Source: Microbaculum marinisediminis
GTDB taxonomy: Bacteria > Pseudomonadota > Alphaproteobacteria > Rhizobiales > Tepidamorphaceae
Assembly: GCF_025397915.1 (NCBI RefSeq)
Contig: NZ_JALIDZ010000008.1
Coordinates: 62,001 to 126,000, forward strand
DNA: 64,000 nucleotides
Reading direction: 5' to 3'
Shown: positions 1 through 8,509 of the stretch, in pieces
Layout: every line of letters starts with the position of its first letter
Numbering within the stretch: the first letter of the stretch is position 1
Translations under genes and position numbers: made by a program
The notes under the pieces: model-generated
What the model was told of the DNA's origin: nothing
What the model saw: the letters and a program-made list of their open reading frames with translations, nothing else
Databases searched by the model: none

Positions 1-234
1 GTGATGCACCACCTCGGGCGATACCCCGGTCTCGGCCGCCGCGCGGGAGGCGGCGAGCTCGTTGAAGCGCATCACCTGGTGCACCGGGATGTCGTCGCCG
101 ATGCGCACGACGTATTTCTCTTCCCCGTCCGCGACGACGAAGTTGGTGTTGGTGATGCCGCCGCCGAGCGGGACCGGATCCACGGGTCCGGACCACAGGG
201 ACAGCGAGGCGGCTTTGGTGCGGGCGTCCGTCAT
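1..234 (-). CDS. Choline-kinase-like phosphotransferase, N-terminal part (cut by window edge)
   Basis: Reading from the ATG at 234 gives 78 residues open to the window edge. The start MTDARTKAAS is followed by GGGITNTNFVV and then YVVRIGDDIP. This is the glycine-rich nucleotide loop and following strand typical of the choline/ethanolamine kinase (APH-fold) family, which moves the ATP gamma-phosphate to a small alcohol in the cytoplasm. The catalytic HxDxxxxN segment would lie beyond the window. It begins 8 bases after the permease stop and is probably the last or next gene of the betaine/choline-type ABC operon, so choline or a related amino alcohol is a reasonable substrate. That link is an inference from context. 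Confidence 0.7.
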   Translation of the reverse strand, partial: MTDARTKAASLSLWSGPVDPVPLGGGITNTNFVVADGEEKYVVRIGDDIPVHQVMRFNELAASRAAAETGVSPEVVHH

Positions 235-242
235 CGTCGTCC

Positions 243-2273
243 TCACGCCAGTCCGAGCCGGTGCCGGGTGCGCCGGGCGCCGGCGGAAACCAGCCGGTCG
301 GCGACGATGGCGATGAAGGCGACGGCAAGCCCCGCGACGATGCCGCGGCCGGTATCGGCCTTGGTCAGCGCGATATAGACCTCCTGGCCGAGGTCGCGGG
401 TGCCGACGAGCGCGGTGATGACCACCATCGAGATCGCCAGCATGATCGTCTGGTTGATGCCGAGCATGATCTCCGGCAGGGCCAGCGGCAACTTGATCTT
501 GGAGAGAAGCTGGCGCCGGGTGCAGCCGGACACGACGCCGGCCTCGACCAGCTGCGGGTCGATCTGGCGGATGCCGTGCGCGGTATAGCGGATCGCCGGC
601 GCGAGCGCGTAGAGAATGACGGCGATCATCGCGGAGAAGTCGCCGACCCGGAACAGCATGACCACGGGGATCAGGTAGACGAAGCTCGGCAGCGTCTGCA
701 GGGTGTCGACCAGTCCGCCGAGGATACGGCCCGCGCGCTCGTTCTCGGCGGCGACGATACCCAGCGGGATGCCGATCAGCGAGGCGATGACGACCGAGAT
801 GCCGCACAGATAGACCGTGATCATCGCCTTTTCCCACTGGCCGGTGACGACGATGAACATGGCGAGCGCCACGGCGGCGAGCGCCAGACGCCAGCCGCCG
901 AGCTGCCAGCCGGCGATCCCGACGAGGCCGACCGTCCAGATCCACGGCAGCTCGGTGAGGAAGCGCTTCACCGGCACGAGGAAATTGACCAGCATCACGG
1001 TCTTCACCGCCTCGAGCTGGTCGTAGAAATTGACGTTGATGTATTTGACGAGGCCTTCCCAGAAGGAGCCCGTCGAGATCTCCATCGCCTCGGGATAGCT
1101 CTGGGCCGGCGGGAAGACGAGGCCGACCAGCGCGGTGCCGAGGATCACCACGATCACGGTCGTCGTCCACGGATGCCGCCTCACATGGCCGGCCGGCAGG
1201 CCGCCGTGGGCCGGCGGCGGCCGGTTGGCGAAGGCCTGGCTCAGCCTGTCGAGCGCGATCGCCAGGACGACGATGGCGACGCCGGCCTCGATGCCGCCGC
1301 CGATATCGAGCCGCCGCAGCGAGGTCAGCACGTCGTAGCCCAGGCCGCCGGCGCCGATCATCGAGGCGATGATCACCATGTTGAGGGAGAGCATGATCAC
1401 CTGGTTGACCCCGACCATCAGGCCGTCGCGGGCCGAAGGCACCAGCACCTTCCAGGTCATCTGGCGGCGCGTGCAGCCCGCCATGCGGCCGAAGTCGCGG
1501 ATCTCCTCGGGCACGCCGCGCAGCGACAGCATGGTGACGCGCACCATCGGCGGCATCGCGTAGACGATCGTGGCGATCATCGCGGCGACGGGGCCGAAGC
1601 CGAACAGGAACAGGATCGGCACCAGATAGGCGAAGACCGGCACGGTCTGCATGATGTCGAGCACCGGCGACAGGGCCCGCTCGACCCAGGCCGACCGGTA
1701 GCCGGCGATGCCCAGCAGCAGACCGCCGGCGACGCCGAACGGCACCGCGATGACGATCGAGGACAGCGTCACCATGGCGCTGTCCCACTGGCCGAAGACG
1801 GCGAGATAGAGGAAGCAGGCGCCGACGAAGGCGGCGAGCTTCCAGCCGCGCGCGTAATGCCCCATCGCCACGACGACGGCGATCACCGCGATCCACGACA
1901 GGGCCGGCAGCACCTGCACCGCGTCGGAGCCCTGCCCGCGCAGGAAGCCGGTGGACAGCAGGCTCGTGGCGATCGTCAGCGGGATGTCGAGCAGCCAGGA
2001 CAGAAACCGTGTGAGCTCGAGGAAGGTGAACAGCCCGAAGGTGGCATCGTCGATCAGCCACGACATAAACGCGGAGATCCACCTGGCGAGCGGCACCGTC
2101 CAGGCGCGCGGCCAGTCGTAGGCCCAGGCGATGTCGAGGGCCCGCGTGACGTCCTTGCCCCACGAGGCCGCGAACAGCGACAGGACCAGGACGGCGAGCC
2201 AGAACAGGCCCGTCGGGCCGATCCAGGCAGACCGCATCGCGGGTGTCGCCAGGGCGGAAGACCGCGCCGTCAT
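243..2273 (-). CDS. proW: Glycine betaine/choline-type ABC transporter permease, tandem-domain ProW
   Basis: A 676-residue membrane protein with two complete binding-protein-dependent permease halves. Each half has its own EAA-type loop ahead of a GxGGLG or GTRDLG region (around residues 270-310 and 585-625). Each half is preceded by its own set of hydrophobic helices, so one polypeptide may supply the whole membrane channel that usually needs two ProW copies. The ATG at 2273 has GGGAGG just upstream. An in-frame GTG at 2297 would overlap proV and is less likely. The gene starts 13 bases after proV. The osmolyte-type family is clear; betaine versus choline cannot be told from sequence. Confidence 0.9.
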   Translation of the reverse strand: MTARSSALATPAMRSAWIGPTGLFWLAVLVLSLFAASWGKDVTRALDIAWAYDWPRAWTVPLARWISAFMSWLIDDATFGLFTFLELTRFLSWLLDIPLTIATSLLSTGFLRGQGSDAVQVLPALSWIAVIAVVVAMGHYARGWKLAAFVGACFLYLAVFGQWDSAMVTLSSIVIAVPFGVAGGLLLGIAGYRSAWVERALSPVLDIMQTVPVFAYLVPILFLFGFGPVAAMIATIVYAMPPMVRVTMLSLRGVPEEIRDFGRMAGCTRRQMTWKVLVPSARDGLMVGVNQVIMLSLNMVIIASMIGAGGLGYDVLTSLRRLDIGGGIEAGVAIVVLAIALDRLSQAFANRPPPAHGGLPAGHVRRHPWTTTVIVVILGTALVGLVFPPAQSYPEAMEISTGSFWEGLVKYINVNFYDQLEAVKTVMLVNFLVPVKRFLTELPWIWTVGLVGIAGWQLGGWRLALAAVALAMFIVVTGQWEKAMITVYLCGISVVIASLIGIPLGIVAAENERAGRILGGLVDTLQTLPSFVYLIPVVMLFRVGDFSAMIAVILYALAPAIRYTAHGIRQIDPQLVEAGVVSGCTRRQLLSKIKLPLALPEIMLGINQTIMLAISMVVITALVGTRDLGQEVYIALTKADTGRGIVAGLAVAFIAIVADRLVSAGARRTRHRLGLA

Positions 2274-2286
2274 GCGTCCTCCCGTC

Positions 2287-3342
2287 TCATGCGTCACCCC
2301 CCGCCGCCGGGTTGTGCCCGGTGCGGCCGACCAGCACGTCGACCACCGCCCGCGCGTCGATCAGCCCCGCCTGGCGGCCGTCCGCGTCGAGAACGGCGAA
2401 GGGACGGTCCGCCGCCTCCACCTTGTCGGCGATATCGCCGATCCGCTCGCCCGCCCCGACCGCGCCGGCGACCTCGGCGCCGTCGCGCCAGGCCGTCATC
2501 ACCGAGCGCGCGGTCATCACCTTGGCGCGGGGAATGTGGCGGGTGAACTCGGCGACGTAGTCGGTCGCCGGCGCCAGCACCAGCGCCTCCGGCGTGCCGG
2601 TCTGGATGATAGCGCCGTCCTTCATGATGGCGATGCGGTCGGCCAGCCGGATCGCCTCGTCGAAATCGTGGGTGATGAAGACGATAGTCTTCCTGAGCTT
2701 GTTCTGCAGGCGGATGAACTCGTCCTGCATCTCGCGCCGGATTAGCGGATCGAGCGCGGAGAACGGCTCGTCCAGGAACCACAGCTCCGGCTCCACCGCG
2801 AGCGAGCGGGCGATGCCGACGCGCTGCTGCTGGCCGCCTGACAGCTCGCGCGGATAGTAGGTCTCCCGGCCCTCCAGGCCGACCAGCTCGACCACCCGCC
2901 GCGCCCGCAGTTCGCGCGTCTTGCGGTCGATGCCCTGCACCTCCAGCGGAAAGGCGACGTTGCCGAGCACGGTGAGGTGCGGCAGCAGCGCGAAGTGCTG
3001 GAACACCATGCCCATGCGGTGGCGGCGGATCTCGATCATCTCGCGCTCGCGCGCCCGCAGCAGGTCGCGCCCCTCGAAGATGATCTCGCCGGCCGTCGGC
3101 TCGATCAGCCGCGACAGGCAGCGCACCAGCGTCGACTTGCCCGACCCCGACAGGCCCATGATGACGAAGATCTCGCCCTGGCGGACGTCGAGATTGGCGT
3201 CCCGCACAGCGCCGATCAGGCCCGCGGCCCTGATGTCCTCGAGGCTCGGGGGCGCCGACCTGGACGCCAGAAAGGCTTCGGGATCGCTGCCGAACAGCTT
3301 CCACACGCCCCGGCAGGACAGCTTTGTTTCGGAGTCGGACAT
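2287..3342 (-). CDS. proV: Glycine betaine/proline-type ABC transporter ATP-binding protein
   Basis: A 351-residue cytoplasmic ATPase that powers the tandem permease next to it. Walker A GLSGSGKST lies at about residues 63-71. The LSGGQQQRVG signature, the Walker B region ending FLDEPFSALD and the switch histidine in FITHDFDEA are all intact. A single CBS-like stretch follows at the C terminus (about 285-340), as in ProV proteins, where it contributes to osmotic or ionic gating. The ATG at 3342 has GGAGG nine bases upstream, so I prefer it to the longer open frame that reaches 3597. The gene lies between proX and proW in the same operon. Confidence 0.93.
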   Translation of the reverse strand: MSDSETKLSCRGVWKLFGSDPEAFLASRSAPPSLEDIRAAGLIGAVRDANLDVRQGEIFVIMGLSGSGKSTLVRCLSRLIEPTAGEIIFEGRDLLRAREREMIEIRRHRMGMVFQHFALLPHLTVLGNVAFPLEVQGIDRKTRELRARRVVELVGLEGRETYYPRELSGGQQQRVGIARSLAVEPELWFLDEPFSALDPLIRREMQDEFIRLQNKLRKTIVFITHDFDEAIRLADRIAIMKDGAIIQTGTPEALVLAPATDYVAEFTRHIPRAKVMTARSVMTAWRDGAEVAGAVGAGERIGDIADKVEAADRPFAVLDADGRQAGLIDARAVVDVLVGRTGHNPAAGGDA

Positions 3343-3415
3343 CGTGGCTTGCCTCCGGATGGCGGCGGATCGCACCGCCCCGTCCGGACGAGGATCAGGG
3401 TCGGAAGGTCGGGAT

Positions 3416-3449
3416 GGTCCGCTCGGTAACACTATCGTTCGAGCGGACC
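3416..3449 (-). repeat. Stem-loop between proX and proV
   Basis: Perfect 10-bp inverted repeat (GGTCCGCTCG / CGAGCGGACC) with a 14-base loop, about 66 bases downstream of the proX stop. There is no T-run after it, so it is more likely an mRNA-stabilising or partially terminating hairpin inside the operon than a full terminator. It would favour more binding protein than membrane complex. Confidence 0.6.
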
Positions 3450-3514
3450 GGCCGGGGAAGGACGCAGCCCAAGGGAGCAGCGGGCCCGCGCCCGCCCCCC
3501 GGCAAGCGGAAACG

Positions 3515-4474
3515 TCAGTTCCCGATCCAGGTCTTCCAGCGGTCTTCGTTGCTGGCCATCCAGTTGGCGACGACGTCCTCGACCGACTTTCCGTCAAGGT
3601 CGACGTCGGCGACCATCTGGCCCATCTCCTCGTTGGTCACGTTGAACGCCTTGATGGCGGCGTGGGCGCCCGGCCACTTGTCCTTGATGCCGACCCAGCC
3701 GGCCTTCCAGATCGGGCCGCGCGGCTTGCCGCAATCGTAGGCCATGTCCTTGTTGGAGCCCCAGCTCGGATCCTCGTAGCAGGCCGCCTCGTATTTCGGG
3801 AAATCGACCCACTCGCCCTTGTACTTGATCGGCGCCCAGTGCGGCGCGTAGACCCACAGCAGGACCGGCGCCTGCCGCTGGTAGGCGGACTCCAGCTCGG
3901 CGAACAGGGCGGCGTCCGTGCCCGCGTGGATCACCTCGAAGGGAAGGTCCAGCGCCTCGACGCGTTCGTCGTCGAACCCGCCCCAGGTCACGGGTCCGCC
4001 GAGATACCGGCCCTTCGGCGCGGTTTCAGGGGTCGAGAACGCCTCGGCGCAGGCTTCGTCCTTCAGCGCTTCCCAGTTCGGCAGGCCGGGGCACTTTTCC
4101 TTCATGTACTCGGGGTACCACCACTCCTCGATGGCGAGCATGCCGGTCTCGCCGAGGTTCTCGACGTTGCCCGTGCCGACCGCCTCGTCGAGCGCCTCGC
4201 GACCGGTGGTCTCCCAGATCTCCATGGCCAGGTGCAGGTCGCCGGTCTTCAGGCCCGCGAATTGGGCCAGGTAGTCGGCCTGCACGTAGTCGACGTTGTA
4301 CCCCGCCTGCTTCAGCACCTCGCCCATGATCTGGGTCGTGATGAGCTGACCGGTCCAGTCGTGCAGGGTCAGTTTGATCGGATCCTTGGATTCCGCCTCG
4401 GCAAGCGCGGGCGCGCTGACCGTGGCGAGCAATGCGGCACCCGCGAGCGCTGCGGCGATGCGTGGAAATGTCAT
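3515..4474 (-). CDS. proX: Glycine betaine/choline-type substrate-binding protein
   Basis: A 319-residue periplasmic binding protein. It has a cleavable signal peptide (MTFPRIAAALAGAALLATVSAPALA) and then an OpuAC/ProX-type domain. Tryptophan-rich stretches such as EIWETTGRE, EEWWYPEYM and LLWVYAPHWAPI supply the aromatic side chains that ProX proteins use to cage a quaternary ammonium group. The ATG at 4474 is preceded by GGAGGTGAG. It is the first gene of the minus-strand transporter operon and faces the DeoR regulator gene. The exact ligand (betaine, choline, proline betaine) is not decided by sequence. Confidence 0.9.
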   Translation of the reverse strand: MTFPRIAAALAGAALLATVSAPALAEAESKDPIKLTLHDWTGQLITTQIMGEVLKQAGYNVDYVQADYLAQFAGLKTGDLHLAMEIWETTGREALDEAVGTGNVENLGETGMLAIEEWWYPEYMKEKCPGLPNWEALKDEACAEAFSTPETAPKGRYLGGPVTWGGFDDERVEALDLPFEVIHAGTDAALFAELESAYQRQAPVLLWVYAPHWAPIKYKGEWVDFPKYEAACYEDPSWGSNKDMAYDCGKPRGPIWKAGWVGIKDKWPGAHAAIKAFNVTNEEMGQMVADVDLDGKSVEDVVANWMASNEDRWKTWIGN

Positions 4475-4752
4475 GGTCGCTCACCTCCGTTCTGTTTTCG
4501 TAAGAGCGCGTAGCCTGTTCCCCTGGTGCCGGGACATACGCAGACGGAAAGCCCGACCCAACGGAATGATCCGGCGATAATCGGGCCCACGTCAACAGGA
4601 AATCACACAATTTGTGGAATTGATGTTGAATTGGCGCTTAGATTTTTGGAATTGGATGGATATGCTCTACGCACAGGCGCGGCGCAGAAGCAGGCAAGCG
4701 AGAGCAGGCAACCGACCCGCGCACCGGAAACGAACGCTCAAGGGGCTCAAGG
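4475..4752. promoter_or_regulatory. Divergent control region between proX and the DeoR-type regulator
   Basis: A 278-base region without a convincing gene. It is markedly AT-richer than its surroundings between about 4580 and 4670. It holds a 5-1-5 inverted repeat CACAA-T-TTGTG (4606-4616) and three direct copies of GAATTG (described separately). Both divergent genes must be transcribed from here. Individual -35/-10 elements are not clear enough to place. Confidence 0.5.
4616..4655. repeat. Three helically phased GAATTG repeats, candidate DeoR-family operator
   Basis: GAATTG occurs at 4617, 4628 and 4649, so the copies are 11 and 21 bases apart, about one and two helical turns. All lie on the same strand and face of the helix, upstream of the DeoR-type gene and in the proX divergent promoter. 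DeoR/GlpR-type repressors often bind short direct repeats near their own promoters. Assigning this site to the neighbouring regulator is an inference. Confidence 0.4.
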
Positions 4753-5514
4753 GTGCACCGGACCCAGCGACAGACGGAGATTTTGCGGCTGGTTCAGCTT
4801 CGCGGTGCCTGCTCGATCGGCGACCTGGCCGAGCGCCTAGAGGTATCGGACGAAACGATCCGCCGAACGGTGAAGCCCCTCGTCTCCGAGGGACTTCTAG
4901 CCAAGGTGCATGGCGGCATCACCCTTCCCGACGCCGGCCGCGAGCCACCGTTCCAGAACCGCATGCTCGAGAACGCCGAGGCCAAGCGCCGCATCGCCGA
5001 GCGGGTCGCCAGTCTCGTCTCGAACGGCGACAGCCTCATGCTCGACTGCGGGTCCACCACCGCCTTCGTCGCCCGGGCGCTGAGCCAGCACTCCAGCCTG
5101 ACCGTCGTGACCAACTCGGCGGAGATCGCGCGCACGCTGGCCACGAACACGTCGAACCGCGTCTTCATGGCCGGCGGCGAGCTGCGGTCCGACGATACCG
5201 CGGCACTGGGACCGGAAGCCCTGACCTTCGCCCGCCAGTTCCGCGTGCGCCACGCCATCCTGTCGATCGGCGCGATGGAGATCGACGGCTCGCTGATGGT
5301 CTACCATCTGGCCGAGGCCGAGTTTTCCCGCTCCGTCATCGACCAGGCCGAGCAGGTGATCGTCGCCGCCGACGCGTCGAAGTTCGGCCGGCCGAGCCTG
5401 GTGCGCATCTGCGGCCCGGAACGCATGGACGTGCTGGTGACCGACCGCAGGCCGCCGGCCGCCCTCGCGGACTCGCTGACCGCGGCCGGCGCGCGGATCG
5501 AGGTGGCCGACTAG
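4753..5514 (+). CDS. DeoR/GlpR-family transcriptional regulator
   Basis: A 253-residue repressor-type protein. The N-terminal winged helix-turn-helix (about residues 6-57) contains RLEVSDETIRRTVKPL, close to the DeoR signature. The C-terminal DeoRC sensor domain has the sugar-phosphate-isomerase-like motif LDCGSTT near residue 96 and the AADASKFGR motif near residue 203. The GTG at 4753 has AAGGGG seven bases upstream. It is divergent from the osmolyte/choline transporter operon and probably controls it, although most DeoR regulators answer to phosphorylated sugars. A phosphorylated product of the downstream kinase could be the effector; that is speculation. Confidence 0.85.
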   Translation: MHRTQRQTEILRLVQLRGACSIGDLAERLEVSDETIRRTVKPLVSEGLLAKVHGGITLPDAGREPPFQNRMLENAEAKRRIAERVASLVSNGDSLMLDCGSTTAFVARALSQHSSLTVVTNSAEIARTLATNTSNRVFMAGGELRSDDTAALGPEALTFARQFRVRHAILSIGAMEIDGSLMVYHLAEAEFSRSVIDQAEQVIVAADASKFGRPSLVRICGPERMDVLVTDRRPPAALADSLTAAGARIEVAD

Positions 5515-5527
5515 AGACTGGAGGCTC

Positions 5528-6733
5528 TCACGCTCCGCGACGGCGGACCAGGAGCGGGCCGTAAACGAGCGAGAAGCCGGCGAACGCGCCGATCCAGGCC
5601 ACGGCCGAAACCGAGAGCAGCCAGTCCATGCCAGAGGGGAAGACGGCCGCGCCGATCCGGGTGAGCGCAGCCAGGACCACGAGGCCATAGATCGCCACGG
5701 TGGCCGCGCCGGCGGTCAATGTCCGGCCGGTATGACCGAGCGTGGCGCGGGTCATGACTGCGAGGGTCATCGTCCCGATCGCCCCGGCGGTCCAGGCGTG
5801 TATAGCCGCGGTGTTCGGCACGGCGCTTTCGGATGCGGCGGCGACAGCGGCCAGGAGGAAGCCGAGCGGAACGAACAGATAGGCGACATGCAGGATCGTC
5901 ACCAGCGGCTCGGCGAAGGTGCGCAGCGGCCGCCACCGCGCCTGGCGGACGAGCTGCAGGATCCCGGCCAGAAGCAGGAGCGGGGCCGCCGCGATCGCGA
6001 CGCCTTCGAAGGACGGCGCGACGATCCACGCCGCAAGCGCAACCACGCTGACCGCGATAACGATGGCATCGAACCGCGAGAACGGGACTGGCATCGTCTG
6101 GCCGCCGCGCTGCCTGAGCCAATTGCCGGTGAAACTGGGAACGATGCGCCCGCCGATCAGCACGATCAGCGTGATCGTCGTGGCAATCGCCAGACGGGCG
6201 CCGTAGACGCTGTGGCCATCGTTGAGCACCTCCCACTGGAACAGCGCCTGGGCCGCGAACAGCATCACGACGATGATGAGCACCTTGAGGTTCTTCCAGT
6301 TGCGCCCGGCGAGGATCTCCCGGCCGATAACCGCGCCGAGGCCGGCCAGGAACGACAACGTCGCGATCGCCGTCAGGGCGGCACCGAACCAGTCCGACGT
6401 CGCGATGGCGAACCGCCCGAGAAGCCAGAACGCGAACAATCCGGCGAGCGGCCAGCCGACCACCGGAAGCCGTCCCGTCCAGTTCGGCACCGCGGTCAGC
6501 AGGAATCCGGCGACGACCGCCGGGACATAGCCGAACAGCAACTCATGCGCATGCCAGGCGATCGGCGGCCAATCGGTCGGCAGGGTGACGGCGCCTAGAT
6601 ACCACGGCACCCAGACGCCGACCGCGATCGCGGCGTAGAGCGCGCCGGCGAGGAAGAAGGGGCGGAAGCCGTAACTGAACAGCGCCGGTCCGGTCCATTG
6701 CCTGGCGCGCTGCGCGGAAGTGGTGGCGTTCAT
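5528..6733 (-). CDS. nnrS: NnrS family membrane protein (NO tolerance)
   Basis: A 401-residue polytopic membrane protein of about 12 hydrophobic helices. It has the family N terminus SYGFRPFFL (about 20-28) and AWHAHELLFGY (about 59-69), whose histidines are likely heme/copper ligands. NnrS proteins occur with denitrification genes and protect against nitric oxide-derived iron complexes; the mechanism is not fully known. It is the last gene of the minus-strand nar run, 49 bases after the hemerythrin gene and convergent with the DeoR gene. In most denitrifiers nnrS is controlled by NnrR/Dnr; here it has no obvious box of its own and probably relies on read-through. Confidence 0.92.
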   Translation of the reverse strand: MNATTSAQRARQWTGPALFSYGFRPFFLAGALYAAIAVGVWVPWYLGAVTLPTDWPPIAWHAHELLFGYVPAVVAGFLLTAVPNWTGRLPVVGWPLAGLFAFWLLGRFAIATSDWFGAALTAIATLSFLAGLGAVIGREILAGRNWKNLKVLIIVVMLFAAQALFQWEVLNDGHSVYGARLAIATTITLIVLIGGRIVPSFTGNWLRQRGGQTMPVPFSRFDAIVIAVSVVALAAWIVAPSFEGVAIAAAPLLLLAGILQLVRQARWRPLRTFAEPLVTILHVAYLFVPLGFLLAAVAAASESAVPNTAAIHAWTAGAIGTMTLAVMTRATLGHTGRTLTAGAATVAIYGLVVLAALTRIGAAVFPSGMDWLLSVSAVAWIGAFAGFSLVYGPLLVRRRGA

Positions 6734-6782
6734 CGGATTATCGAGGTCTCCATCGGGAAGTCCGTGCGAAACAGGGTCCGCA

Positions 6783-7358
6783 CTAGGGGTCGTCGCGCGG
6801 CGTATCCGACCGCCTGGCGGCGCGCGCCTGCCGACGCGCCGTCATCCGCCCGGCGAGATCGGCCCGGTCCTGCGCCGACAGCCTGACCTTCGCCAGCGGA
6901 ATGACGATCGCGTTCTCGATCGCCAGGTGCCGCCGTTCGCAGACGGCAAACGACCGCAGCGTCCGCCTCAGCCCCGCCGACATCGGAATCTCCGGGTGCG
7001 CGATCCGCCGTCGCAGGCCGTTGACGATCCTGGCGGCAAGCCTTTCGTCCTCCGCATGATCTTCGGTCAGTTGCTCGAGCACCCGGCCGATCTCGTCCTC
7101 GCGTTTGGCGCGGCGCTTCAACAGCGGAAACAGGTCCTGCTCCTCGTCGGCGATGTGGGCGGCATGCTCGGTCTCGATATGATCGGCGATCGCCCCGGCG
7201 AGATCGGGATCGAAGGCCTCGTCCTCGGCCAGCTTCTCGCACAGATGGCACAGCACCCTGTGTCGATGGTGGTCGGCGACGATGAAATCGAGCGGTTGGG
7301 CGAGGAGGCGCGCCGGAAGCGGCTCTAGCGACTGCTTCCGATTGCCGGGGGAGGTCAC
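6783..7358 (-). CDS. Hemerythrin-like diiron/cation-binding domain protein
   Basis: A 191-residue soluble four-helix protein rich in correctly spaced ligands: ADHHRHR (about 29-34), EHAAHIADEEQDLFPLL (about 64-80), EDHAEDE (about 99-105) and ERRHLAIENAIVIPL (about 141-155). This is the HHE/hemerythrin pattern for a non-heme diiron site that binds O2 or NO, or repairs nitrosylated iron centres. I chose the GTG at 7358, which overlaps the previous stop as GTGA and has GGGAGG eight bases upstream. Longer upstream starts are out of register with the operon. Its place after narI and next to nnrS suggests nitrosative protection of the nitrate reductase region. Confidence 0.85.
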   Translation of the reverse strand: MTSPGNRKQSLEPLPARLLAQPLDFIVADHHRHRVLCHLCEKLAEDEAFDPDLAGAIADHIETEHAAHIADEEQDLFPLLKRRAKREDEIGRVLEQLTEDHAEDERLAARIVNGLRRRIAHPEIPMSAGLRRTLRSFAVCERRHLAIENAIVIPLAKVRLSAQDRADLAGRMTARRQARAARRSDTPRDDP

Positions 7359-7645
7359 GCGACCGCCTCCCGTGCGTCGGCGACAGCGCGTCGGAGGATC
7401 GTCGACAGCGCGTCCAGCCCCGGCGTTTCGCTGCGCCCCATGACGCCGACGAGATGCAGCCACGCATCGTCGTCGGCCCGTTCCACGAACCGTCGAACGG
7501 CGAGCGAGGCGAACGCGTCGGCCTCCATATCGAGCGATCGCGCGGCCTCGCGAACTTCGGCCAGGAGAGCGAGCTCGCCCGCCTCGATGAGGACCGCCTC
7601 GGCCGTCCCCTTATCCCCCAACCGCGCTATGATATCGCCGAGCAT
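7355..7645 (-). CDS. Small conserved-looking hypothetical protein of the nar operon
   Basis: A 96-residue acidic, alanine-rich, probably all-helical soluble protein with no signal peptide or membrane segment. It starts at an ATG with GGGAGGGAG upstream, 20 bases after the isomerase gene, and its stop overlaps the hemerythrin start. Those features argue that it is translated as part of the nar operon. I do not recognise a family. The sequence has no cysteines and only one histidine, so direct metal binding is unlikely. A chaperone or assembly role for the nitrate reductase is possible but unsupported. Confidence 0.75.
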   Translation of the reverse strand: MLGDIIARLGDKGTAEAVLIEAGELALLAEVREAARSLDMEADAFASLAVRRFVERADDDAWLHLVGVMGRSETPGLDALSTILRRAVADAREAVA

Positions 7646-7665
7646 GGCTCCCTCCCGCCGCCCGC

Positions 7666-8505
7666 CTACTGCACGAGCCCGCCTTCCGCCCGCTTCAGAT
7701 CGATTCCCTCGATCTCGGCACGACCCGCGAGGATCGCGATGTACTGGTGCACCGCGCGATGGAACACGGCGTCGGCGAGATAGTCGGCGATTTCCCTGCC
7801 GACCACCTCGAACGGCAGCGTCTGGCCAGCGATCTTGCGGTCGAGGCGCACCACATGCACGCCGTAGGGCGTGTGCACCGGCTCCGGCGAAATCACGCCG
7901 GCGTCCATGGCGGCGAGCGCGGCCTCGAACTCCGGCGTCGTCTGGCCGGTCGAGATCTGTCCGAGATTGCCCCCGGTCTTGCCCGAGGGACAGGCCGACA
8001 GGTCGGCCGCCATCGCGGCGAACCGGTTCGGGGCGGCCTTAAGCCTGTCGATCGCCTCGCGCGCCGCGCTGTCCGCGGCGGCATAGGCATCGTCGTCCTC
8101 GCGCGGCGCGGCGAACAGGATATGCGCCGCTTCGTAGATGTCTGCGCTGCGGAACCGCTCGGCATTGGTGTCGTAGAAGCGGCGACACTCCGCCTCGGTC
8201 GGGCTCGGCACGGCGACATCGGCCTCGATCAGCGCGCGGACCAGCGCCTCCTCGTCCGCCTCGGTCCTTCCGGTCTCGTCGGTTCGGGCCTCCGCAGCGA
8301 TGCCGCGGCGGCGCGCCTCCTGCAGCAGCAGCTCGCGAACCGCGAGCGCCCGGGCGGCCTCCTCGCGGGCCGCGCCCGGCGTGTCTGCCGGATGGTTCTG
8401 GATCTCCCGGGCGATCGCCGCTCGGGAGATCTCGACCCCGTTGATCCGGACCGCCGGAGCCGGCTCGGCGACGGCCTTGCGATCGTTGACGTCGAACAGA
8501 CGCAT
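7666..8505 (-). CDS. Parvulin-type peptidyl-prolyl isomerase (NifM/PpiC-like) of the nar operon
   Basis: A 279-residue protein with a SurA/NifM-like helical N-terminal half (about 20-120) and a C-terminal rotamase domain (about 120-235). The C-terminal domain shows AAHILFA, SACPSGKTGGNLGQIS and TPYGVHVVRLD, the core parvulin strands. No signal peptide is visible, so it should act in the cytoplasm, probably on folding or cofactor loading of the nitrate reductase. Such isomerases follow narI in a number of alphaproteobacterial nar operons. It starts 4 bases after narI, with a GGAGTAGGG ribosome site. Confidence 0.88.
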   Translation of the reverse strand: MRLFDVNDRKAVAEPAPAVRINGVEISRAAIAREIQNHPADTPGAAREEAARALAVRELLLQEARRRGIAAEARTDETGRTEADEEALVRALIEADVAVPSPTEAECRRFYDTNAERFRSADIYEAAHILFAAPREDDDAYAAADSAAREAIDRLKAAPNRFAAMAADLSACPSGKTGGNLGQISTGQTTPEFEAALAAMDAGVISPEPVHTPYGVHVVRLDRKIAGQTLPFEVVGREIADYLADAVFHRAVHQYIAILAGRAEIEGIDLKRAEGGLVQ

Positions 8506-8509
8506 GGCC

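Noticed and set aside
261-2546. 761-codon open frame on the plus strand opposite proW/proV
   Set aside because: Low-complexity His/Asp/Arg-rich translation with no family motif; it is the antisense frame of the transporter genes, expected in high-GC DNA.
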